Shown: positions 26,082-32,178 of the stretch, one piece after another | How the letters are laid out: each line of letters starts with the position of its first letter | Numbering within the stretch: the first letter of the stretch is position 1 | From: Betaproteobacteria bacterium | Lineage (GTDB): Bacteria; Pseudomonadota; Gammaproteobacteria; Burkholderiales; SG8-41 | Assembly: GCA_029863175.1 (NCBI GenBank) | Contig: JAOTVX010000004.1 | Span: 1-64,000 of the forward strand | Direction of reading: 5' to 3' | Length of the DNA stretch: 64,000 nucleotides | Made by a program: the position numbers and the translations under genes | The notes under the pieces: generated by a model | What the model saw: only the letters and a program-made list of their open reading frames with translations | What the model was told of the DNA's origin: nothing | Database searches by the model: none

Positions 26082-26495
26082 TCAATTCTCGCGAGGCTCT
26101 TCCAGTTCCACCAGCGCCCCGAGAAAATCCTTCGGGTGCACGAACGCAATGCGCTCGCCGTGCACGTTACGGCTCTCCTTGCCCTCACCCAGCACTTTCG
26201 CGCCGCTCGCCGCAATGCTTGCGGCGACGGCCGGCACATCGTCCACGCTGAGACAGAAGTGGTGAATGCCGCCATTGGGATTGCGCTCGAGGAACTTCGA
26301 GACGGGCGAGTCGGGCCGTGCAGGCTCCATCAGCTCGATGCGCGCGTTGGGCAGCTCGACGTACGCAATCCGCACGCCCTGCTGCTCGTTCACCTGCGCG
26401 GGGCCGACGGTAAGCCCGTAAACGTCTTTGAGCCGCTTCGCAGCCGCGTCGAGATCGGGAACGACCAGCGAAACGTGGGACAGTCCGGTAATCAT
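26082..26495 (-). CDS. mce: Methylmalonyl-CoA epimerase
   Basis: Vicinal-oxygen-chelate protein of 137 residues that interconverts (2R)- and (2S)-methylmalonyl-CoA. The metal ligands typical of the family are visible: His in GLSHVSLVV, His in GGIHHFCLSV and Glu in GALVELEE, plus GPAQVNEQQGVRIAYVEL and the VHPKDFLGALVEL segment. A glyoxalase-type relative acting on another substrate cannot be excluded, because no methylmalonyl-CoA mutase is in the window. It is downstream of the CoA-transferase gene but separated from it by a tandem 43-bp array. Confidence 0.85.
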   Translation of the reverse strand: MITGLSHVSLVVPDLDAAAKRLKDVYGLTVGPAQVNEQQGVRIAYVELPNARIELMEPARPDSPVSKFLERNPNGGIHHFCLSVDDVPAVAASIAASGAKVLGEGKESRNVHGERIAFVHPKDFLGALVELEEPREN

Positions 26496-26510
26496 GATAA
26501 TCCTCCAAAT

Positions 26511-26706
26511 CCCCCCGACTTCGTCGACCCCCTTTGCTAAAGGGGGTGGCGCTCCCCCCGACTTCGTCGACCCCCTTTGCTAAAGGGGGTGGCGCTCCCC
26601 CCGACTTCGTCGACCCCCTTTGCTAAAAGGGGTGGCGCTCCCCCCGACTTCGTCGACCCCCTCACGTCGTCGCCCCCTTTGACAAAGGGGGCAGCGGAGC
26701 GGGGGG
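26511..26706. repeat. 43-bp tandem array
   Basis: Three near-identical 43-base units start at 26511, 26554 and 26597; a diverged fourth begins at 26640 and runs into the end of the CoA-transferase gene. Each unit contains a self-complementary CCCCCTTTGCTAAAGGGGG hairpin, followed by TGGCGCT and CCCCCCGACTTCGTCGA. The third copy differs by one base (AAAAGGGG). The array ends at the stop codon of the minus-strand CoA-transferase gene, so it forms its transcription-end region. Confidence 0.93.
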
Positions 26707-27915
26707 TTAGACGACTTTCTCGGCGCGCAGGGTCGCGAGGCGCTCCGCGCTAAGGCCCAACTCTCCGACTAGAACCTCATCAGTGTGCTCGCTCAGGAGC
26801 GGCGGCGGACGACGGATCGTCGCTGGCGTGCCGTTCATCTCGAAGGGAATGCCGACCAGCTTGAGCTCGCCCGCTGCGGCGTGTCCCACCGTGCGCACCA
26901 TGTCGCGCGCAAGCGTATGCGGATCGTTGAGCGCCTCGGCCACCGTATTAATCGGTCCGCACGGAACGCCCACGGCGCGCAGGTTCGTGATCCATGATTC
27001 CGTCCGATCAGCCTTGAGTGCATCGGCGATCGCCAAATCGATCGCCTCGCGGTTGATCACACGGTCAGGATTCTTGGCAAAACGAGGGTCGCGCGCCCAT
27101 TCGGGGTGGCCTACGGTGTCCGCGAAGCGCACGAACTGGTTGTCGTTTCCGACCGCCACGGCAATCGTGCCGTCAGCGGTCGGATAAGTCGTGTACGGCA
27201 CGATCGTGGGGTGGCCATTGCCGAAACGGCGCGCGTCTTTTCCCGACACGAGAAAATTGGACGCGACATTGATCAGCATCGCGATCCCCGAGTCGTAGAG
27301 GCAAACTTCGACATGCTGGCCGCGGCCAGTGCGGTGTCGCGCTGCAAGCGCACCCAGAACGCTGTTGCAGGCATAGAGCCCGGTCACCACGTCCACGATC
27401 GCCACTCCATATTTTGTCGGCATGCCCTCGGCTTCACCACAAATGCTCATCAGGCCGGATTCCGCCTGCAGGATGAAATCGTAGCCGGGCAGCCCGGCAT
27501 CGGGGCCGCGCGAGCCGTAGCCCGTGATCGAGCAGCGAATCAGCTGCGGGGCATTCTGCTCGAGCCAGTCGTTGCCGAAGCCCCATTTCTCGAGGGTGCC
27601 GAGCTTGAAGTTCTCGACGAGCACGTCGCTGCGCTTGATCAGCTGCGCGAGAATCTCCTGCCCCGCCTTCGTGGCCATGTTGAGCGTGACCGAGCGCTTG
27701 TTGCGGTTGACGCCGAGGAAATACGCGGACTCGTCCCCCGTGAAGGGCGGGCCCCAGCTGCGGGTGTCGTCGCCGGTGCCGGGCGGCTCCACCTTGATCA
27801 CGTCGGCGCCCATGTCGCCCAGTATCTGCGTGCACAGCGGCCCCGCGAGGATACGCGTGAGGTCGAGCACGCGCAGCCCTTCCAGCGCTCCGCCGGACTT
27901 GTCAGAAGCCATCAC
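26707..27915 (-). CDS. Class III CoA-transferase (CaiB/BaiF family)
   Basis: 402-residue family III CoA-transferase that moves CoA between carboxylic acids by a glutamyl/aspartyl anhydride mechanism. It has the N-terminal GLRVLDLTRILAGPLCTQILGD, VIKVEPPGTGDDTR, SAYFLGVNRNKRSVTLN, LVENFKLGTLEKWG and the region GYGSRGPDAGLPGYDFILQAESGLMSI with the catalytic Asp, followed by EVCLYDSGIAML. Length is typical. The acyl substrate is unknown; genes nearby suggest a cyclic or branched acid. ATG at 27915 or, one codon later, ATG at 27912. Confidence 0.92.
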   Translation of the reverse strand: MMASDKSGGALEGLRVLDLTRILAGPLCTQILGDMGADVIKVEPPGTGDDTRSWGPPFTGDESAYFLGVNRNKRSVTLNMATKAGQEILAQLIKRSDVLVENFKLGTLEKWGFGNDWLEQNAPQLIRCSITGYGSRGPDAGLPGYDFILQAESGLMSICGEAEGMPTKYGVAIVDVVTGLYACNSVLGALAARHRTGRGQHVEVCLYDSGIAMLINVASNFLVSGKDARRFGNGHPTIVPYTTYPTADGTIAVAVGNDNQFVRFADTVGHPEWARDPRFAKNPDRVINREAIDLAIADALKADRTESWITNLRAVGVPCGPINTVAEALNDPHTLARDMVRTVGHAAAGELKLVGIPFEMNGTPATIRRPPPLLSEHTDEVLVGELGLSAERLATLRAEKVV

Positions 27916-27917
27916 AA

Positions 27918-28068
27918 CCTTTCACCGCCAAGGAAAATCAAGAACAACAAATGAACCGCCAAGGCGCCAAGCACGCCAAGAAATCAATCACAACACTTGA
28001 ACCGCCAAGCCGCCAAGCACGCCAAGGAGGAAGAACAATTCGATTCACGATTCACGATTCACGATTCA
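27918..28068. repeat. CCGCCAAG arrays and CGATTCA heptamers
   Basis: CCGCCAAG-type octamers occur in two sets (about 27954-27981 and 28000-28027), followed by four perfect CGATTCA heptamers at 28041-28068. Read on the minus strand the heptamer is TGAATCG, which places TGA in every frame. The crotonase stop codon is in the first such unit (28066-28068). Confidence 0.9.
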
Positions 28069-28986
28069 CGGCTTCTTGCGCATGGCAGGAGGCTCGTTGA
28101 GGTTCTTCGCGAGCGCACCCAGATAGCCATCGAGCTCGCGCTTGGCGGCCTGGCGGAACTTGTTGAAATTCGGCGGCCGCCCGGCGAGGAATGCATTCAT
28201 GCCCTCCTTCGCCTCGTCCGAGCCCCAGACGTGCGCGAGGAGCTCCATCCCGTGCTGCCACGACGAATAGAGGTTGTCCGATTCGAAATTGAGCGAGCGT
28301 TTCGTCATGCGAAGAGTGAGCGCGCTGTGGCCCTTCATGGTCTCGCACCACTTCAGCGTCTCCTTGAGGAGGTGCTTCTGCGGCACGCACCTGTTGATAA
28401 GGCCCACCTCGACTGCTTCCTTGGCCGAAAAGCGCCGTGCGCAGAAAATCATCTCGCGCGCCAGCCGCTCGCCAATGAGGCGCGGAATGTATTGCGTTGC
28501 ACCGACCGTGGGACAGGCGCCGACCTTCGCGCCGGTCTGCCCGAGCACGGCGTTCTCCGACGCGATCACGAGGTCGCACCAGAGCGCGAGCTCGTGGCCG
28601 CCGCCCATGCACCAGCCGTTCACCATCGCGATGACCGGTATCGGCAGCCCGCGGATCGTCATCGCCAGGCCCAGCATGCGGTCATTCCACATGTAGGCGT
28701 TGGCGAAGTTCAGCCGCTTCATCGCGAAGAAATCGCCTCCCGCCGAGAACGACTTGTCGCCGGCGCCCGTGACTACAGCACACACGATGGACGGGTCCTC
28801 TCGCGTGGACTTGAGCGCGTCGATCATCTCGTCGAGCGTCTGTTCACGGAACGCGTTCAGCACGCGCGGGCGGTTGATGGTCACCCACGCGACCTGATCC
28901 TTGACCTCGTACAGAATGTCGCCGTAGTTCCGCGTTGTGGACTTGGGCGCAGGTTTCGCTACAGACTTCTTGCGTCTGGCAGGCAT
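28066..28986 (-). CDS. Crotonase-fold enzyme, BadI/MenB-like
   Basis: Enoyl-CoA hydratase/isomerase-superfamily enzyme of 306 residues, started at the ATG at 28986 because GGGGAG lies five bases upstream. The oxyanion-hole segments are GDKSFSAGGDFFAM and NGWCMGGGHELALWCDLVIAS. The region from ILYEVKDQVAWVTINRP through LGQTGAKVGACPTVGATQY and KRSLNFESD most resembles ring-cleaving BadI (2-ketocyclohexane-carboxyl-CoA hydrolase) and MenB rather than plain hydratases. The exact reaction is an inference. It lies next to the CoA-transferase on the same strand; a short Lys/Arg-rich N-terminal extension is unusual. Confidence 0.82.
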   Translation of the reverse strand: MPARRKKSVAKPAPKSTTRNYGDILYEVKDQVAWVTINRPRVLNAFREQTLDEMIDALKSTREDPSIVCAVVTGAGDKSFSAGGDFFAMKRLNFANAYMWNDRMLGLAMTIRGLPIPVIAMVNGWCMGGGHELALWCDLVIASENAVLGQTGAKVGACPTVGATQYIPRLIGERLAREMIFCARRFSAKEAVEVGLINRCVPQKHLLKETLKWCETMKGHSALTLRMTKRSLNFESDNLYSSWQHGMELLAHVWGSDEAKEGMNAFLAGRPPNFNKFRQAAKRELDGYLGALAKNLNEPPAMRKKP

Positions 28987-29182
28987 GTCGCTCCCCGGTT
29001 GGCTCAAATTTGAAGGTGAAACGGAAGAGAACAAAGTTTACCATTTGCGAGGCGCGCCCAAAACGTTACGATCGTGCCGGGGCCGGCGGCACGATCGGTC
29101 TCCTCGCTCCCGCCAGCACCCCCAATGTCGCAAAAAATTGGGGCGGGCATCAAGCCCATTTGATTGTTGACGCCGTGATGAC

Positions 29183-29303
29183 GTAACGGGTGACGAGCGA
29201 CGGGTGATCAGTCATGGGCGGCGGTCCGCGTCCGCGTTACCCGTCATCAATTCATCGGGTGATCAGTTCGCTGGTCGTCAGCCGTCACTCATTACTACAT
29301 TGA
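29183..29303. repeat. Heptamer arrays upstream of the hydrolase gene
   Basis: Five heptamers (GTAACGG, GTGACGA, GCGACGG, GTGATCA, GTCATGG) at 29183-29217 and looser inverted copies (CGTTACC, CGTCATC and relatives) at 29235-29303. They end just before the AAAGGAGC ribosome-binding site of the next gene. Confidence 0.8.
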
Positions 29304-29326
29304 GTAACAACGAAAGGAGCGATAAC

Positions 29327-30499
29327 GTGGAAGAGAAGAAAGAGCCGGCGTACTTCATGTATTTCCCGGGCAACTACCGCTGGTCGGCGGCATTCATCAA
29401 CATGATCGGCAGCGCCACCTATGGGGGCGCCGAGATCGGCGAGCTGCACAAGATCGGCCGCATGCTGAAGGACAAGGGCCCGGAAGACGACGCGGCGTGG
29501 TTCGACGCGTGCGTCAAGGTCGCCAACGGCGTGAGTGCCCATGCCGAAAGGTGGGACCAGCAGGGCCACCGCTTTGCCGCAGCCCACGCCTATCTGCGCG
29601 CCTGCAATTACTACCAGATGGCCGAGCGATTCCGCACCCCCAAGGACACGATCGGCCTCGACGTCTACCGCAAGGGCGTGGAATGCTTTCACCGGCACGT
29701 CGCCCTCACCGACCTCAAGATCGAGATCGTGGAGGTGCCGTACGAGGGCAAGAGCCTCCCTGGCTACTTCGTGCACGCGCAGAATCCGAAGTCGAAGCGC
29801 GTCCCGTGCGTGGTGTTCTTCGACGGGCTGGACGTCACCAAGGAGATCCAGTTCGTGCGCGGCGTGTCCGACCTGGTGAAGCGCGGCATCTCGTGCCTGG
29901 TGATGGACGGTCCCGGTACCGGCGAGGCGATCCGCTTCCGCGGCTTCGTGCTGCGTCATGACTATGAGGCCGCCGGCAGCGCGTGCGTCGATTTCCTCGA
30001 AAAGCGCGCCGACGTGGACCCGAAAAAAATCGGCGTCGTCGCGATCAGCCTCGGGGGCTACTACGCCCCGCGCTGTGCCGCGATGGAGCCGCGCTTCGCC
30101 GCGTGCATCGCCTGGGGCGCGCAGTGGGACTACTACGCGACCTGGAAGAAACGGATCGACGCATCCTTCAAGACTTCGCTCTCCGTGCCGGGGCATCACA
30201 TCATGTGGATCCTCGGCGTGGACTCGCTCGATGCGGCATTGAAGGCTCTCGAATCCTACCGGCTCGACGGCGTCATGCAGAAGATGCGTTGCCCCTTCCT
30301 GCTCGTCCACGGGGCCGACGACGAACAGATCCCGATGGCCGATGCCCAGAAGCAGTTCGACGCGTGCGGCTCGAAGGACAAGACTCTGCGCGTCTTCACC
30401 GCTGAGGAGGGCGGCGCGCAGCACTGTCAGCGCGACTATCTCACGCTGGTGGTGGCGGAGATGTGGAACTGGTTCGAGGAAAAACTCGTGCGTAACTAA
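29327..30499 (+). CDS. Alpha/beta hydrolase, 2,6-dihydropseudooxynicotine-hydrolase-like
   Basis: Cytoplasmic hydrolase of 390 residues. The GTG at 29327 is chosen because AAAGGAGC lies seven bases upstream. A long helical N-terminal domain (about 1-140) precedes the alpha/beta fold, as in 2,6-dihydropseudooxynicotine hydrolase and FrsA-like enzymes. The nucleophile elbow is VVAISLGGYY (Ser), followed by acid and His candidates in VHGADDEQIPMADAQ and EEGGAQHCQRDY. Enzymes of this group cleave C-C bonds in beta-diketone-like intermediates of nicotine degradation. Its position beside a molybdenum hydroxylase cluster recalls the nicotine plasmid arrangement. The substrate here is unknown. Confidence 0.75.
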   Translation: MEEKKEPAYFMYFPGNYRWSAAFINMIGSATYGGAEIGELHKIGRMLKDKGPEDDAAWFDACVKVANGVSAHAERWDQQGHRFAAAHAYLRACNYYQMAERFRTPKDTIGLDVYRKGVECFHRHVALTDLKIEIVEVPYEGKSLPGYFVHAQNPKSKRVPCVVFFDGLDVTKEIQFVRGVSDLVKRGISCLVMDGPGTGEAIRFRGFVLRHDYEAAGSACVDFLEKRADVDPKKIGVVAISLGGYYAPRCAAMEPRFAACIAWGAQWDYYATWKKRIDASFKTSLSVPGHHIMWILGVDSLDAALKALESYRLDGVMQKMRCPFLLVHGADDEQIPMADAQKQFDACGSKDKTLRVFTAEEGGAQHCQRDYLTLVVAEMWNWFEEKLVRN

Positions 30500-30513
30500 C
30501 GCACGAGTTTTTT
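30480..30513 (+). terminator. Intrinsic terminator over the hydrolase stop codon
   Basis: AAAACTCGTGCG, a 7-base loop containing the stop codon TAA, then CGCACGAGTTTT followed by further T residues: a classical Rho-independent terminator. The left arm encodes the last codons (KLVR), so the right arm mirrors the end of the gene. Confidence 0.88.
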
Positions 30514-30523
30514 ACGCTTCAGT

Positions 30524-30544
30524 CCATTCACTATTCACGATTCA
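30524..30544. repeat. Three heptamers after the hydrolase terminator
   Basis: CCATTCA, CTATTCA, CGATTCA at 30524-30544, the same 7-nt family as at 28041-28068 and 38527-38561. They precede a small ORF. Confidence 0.7.
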
Positions 30545-30557
30545 CCCTCCGCGCCGC

Positions 30558-30809
30558 ATGAATCTGCTGCGCAGGTGCCACGAATGCGGCCAGCCGCTGG
30601 GGCGGAAGGAAATGGTCTGCCCCCGTTGCGGCGCCCGGCAGCGGCGGGAACGGGCGGGCCGGGTCGACGCTACTTCTTTTTCGCTTTCTTCGCCACTTTG
30701 GCCTTCTTTGCCGCTTTGGCCTTCTTCGGCTTGGCTTTTTTCGCTGGCTTGGCCGGCTTCTTGGCGCGAAGCATCTTGGCGCTTTGCTTTACCGCCTTCA
30801 CGATGTTGA
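30558..30809 (+). CDS. Possible zinc-ribbon small ORF, overlapping the coxS-like gene
   Basis: The first 27 residues ([27 protein letters not shown]) form a convincing double CxxC zinc ribbon. The remaining 56 residues lie antisense to the Lys/Ala-rich tail of the 2Fe-2S subunit gene and read as Trp/Ser/Pro-rich filler, so they are unlikely to be selected. It may be a truncated zinc-ribbon gene or a chance frame. There is no good ribosome-binding site. Confidence 0.3.
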   Translation: MNLLRRCHECGQPLGRKEMVCPRCGARQRRERAGRVDATSFSLSSPLWPSLPLWPSSAWLFSLAWPASWREASWRFALPPSRC

Positions 30810-31227
30810 TGTAGCCCGTGCAGCGGCAAAGGTTCCCCTCGAGGCCGTGAATGATCTCCTCCTCAGTGGGATTGGGATTGTCCTTGAGGAGCCCGACCGT
30901 TGCCATGATCATGCCCGGGGTGCAGAAACCGCACTGCAGGCCGTGGCACTCGGAGTAGGCCTGCTGCACCGGGTGCAGCTTGCCGTTCTTCGCCAGGCCC
31001 TCGATCGTGAGCACCTCCGCGCCATTCACCTGCACCGCGAGCACCGAGCACGACTTCACCGCCCGCCCGTTGACCTGCACGGTGCAGCAGCCGCACTGGC
31101 TGGTATCGCAGCCGATGTGGGTGCCGGTGAGCCCGACCTCATCGCGCAGGAAATTCGCGAGAAGAGTACGGTCCTCGACGTTGCGCGACTGCCTGACGCC
31201 ATTAACCTTGATTTCGACCTTGGCCAT
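30670..31227 (-). CDS. Molybdenum hydroxylase 2Fe-2S (small) subunit with Lys-rich tail
   Basis: Electron-transfer subunit of a xanthine-dehydrogenase/CO-dehydrogenase-family enzyme. The plant-type 2Fe-2S site is in [10 protein letters not shown] plus the downstream Cys (AVKSC), and the second cluster is in [14 protein letters not shown] and [10 protein letters not shown]. The core is about 155 residues, as usual. The protein then continues about 30 residues into a histone-H1-like tail ([20 protein letters not shown]...). Such a tail is not part of the family and may be a polyanion-binding or chance extension. It lies downstream of the FAD and molybdopterin subunits, with an inverted repeat between. 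Confidence 0.9.
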   Translation of the reverse strand: MAKVEIKVNGVRQSRNVEDRTLLANFLRDEVGLTGTHIGCDTSQCGCCTVQVNGRAVKSCSVLAVQVNGAEVLTIEGLAKNGKLHPVQQAYSECHGLQCGFCTPGMIMATVGLLKDNPNPTEEEIIHGLEGNLCRCTGYINIVKAVKQSAKMLRAKKPAKPAKKAKPKKAKAAKKAKVAKKAKKK

Positions 31228-31248
31228 GTTCTAATTCCTAAAGGCTAT

Positions 31249-31376
31249 AGCCACAAAGAGCACAGAGAACACAGAGAATCGAGAACCAAAACTCTGGTTG
31301 TCTGCTCTTGTTTTCCTCTGCGAACTTTGTGTTCTCTGTGGCTGGTTTTGATTTTTATCTGCGTTTATCTGCGGCT
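31249..31376. repeat. Inverted CACAGAGA arms and decamers between coxS-like and coxM-like genes
   Basis: GCCACAAAGAGCACAGAGAA-type sequence at 31249-31283 faces TTTGTGTTCTCTGTGGC at about 31326-31343. Two decamers (ATCTGCGTTT, ATCTGCGGCT) follow at 31357-31376; the FAD-subunit TAG stop at 31375-31377 overlaps the last decamer. Confidence 0.85.
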
Positions 31377-32178
31377 ACTTCTTTCCAGAAAGCTTCGCCA
31401 CCGCGCGCTTTGCCATGACCCGTACCAGGTTCGCCCGGTACTCGCGCGTTGCGTGTATATCCTCGTTCATCTCCCCGGCGTCGAGCCTTGCGCCGTCTAT
31501 CGCCGCCGCCTTGAGGCTCTTTCCGAGCGCTGCTTCCGCAGCCTTCCAGCGGAACACCCCGGGCCCGGCCCCGGTCACCGCCACCCGCGTGCCACTGGCC
31601 GTCTGCGCCGCGAATACGCCCGCCATCGCGTAGCCCGACGCCGGATGCGCAAACTTGGCATAGGCCGCACGCTTGGGCACCGGGAATACGATGCGCGTGA
31701 TGATCTCGCCCTCTTCGAGCGCCGTCGTGAACAAACCCTGAAAGTAGTCGTCTGCGGCGATCTCGCGCTTGTTGGTAACAACCGTCGCGCCGAGACCGAG
31801 CACGGCCGCAGGATAGTCCGACGCCGGATCGTTGTTCGCCACGGAGCCCCCGATCGTGCCCATATTGCGCACCTGCGGATCCCCGATCAACCCTGCGAGG
31901 TAGGCCAGCGTCGGTATCGCCTTCTTCACCACGGCGGAGGTTGCGACCTCGTGGTGTTTCGTCGCGGCGCCGATGGTGAGCGCCCCCGCCTTCGCGGTAA
32001 TGCCGCGCAACTCGGGAAGCCCGCCGATATCCACCAGATGCGAGGGCTGCGCGAGCCTTTGTTTGAGCGTGGGCACCAGTGTCATGCCGCCAGCCAGCAG
32101 CTTAGCCTCGGGGTTCGACGCCAGCATCTTGGCCGCTTCCGTCAACGATTTGACCTTCACATAGTTGAGTGCGTACAT
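31375..32178 (-). CDS. Molybdenum hydroxylase FAD-binding (medium) subunit
   Basis: 267-residue FAD subunit, begun at the ATG at 32178 (MYALNYVKVKSLTEAAKML); the longer frame to 32418 is antisense-like filler and is rejected. FAD motifs AGGMTLVP and TIGGSVANNDPASDYP are intact, with the C-terminal CO-dehydrogenase-flavoprotein domain after residue about 170 (PASGYAMAGVFAAQT). Its start overlaps the stop of the upstream large-subunit gene by one base (TGATG), so the two are translationally coupled. It passes electrons from the 2Fe-2S subunit to its acceptor. Confidence 0.93.
   Translation of the reverse strand: MYALNYVKVKSLTEAAKMLASNPEAKLLAGGMTLVPTLKQRLAQPSHLVDIGGLPELRGITAKAGALTIGAATKHHEVATSAVVKKAIPTLAYLAGLIGDPQVRNMGTIGGSVANNDPASDYPAAVLGLGATVVTNKREIAADDYFQGLFTTALEEGEIITRIVFPVPKRAAYAKFAHPASGYAMAGVFAAQTASGTRVAVTGAGPGVFRWKAAEAALGKSLKAAAIDGARLDAGEMNEDIHATREYRANLVRVMAKRAVAKLSGKK

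Noticed and set aside
26511..26706. CRISPR array
   Set aside because: The 43-bp units are contiguous with no unique spacers, and no cas genes are in the window.
28041..28068. CRISPR-like or direct-repeat protein-binding array
   Set aside because: The 7-nt period without spacers, and related arrays in nearly every gap, fit short tandem repeats rather than CRISPR.
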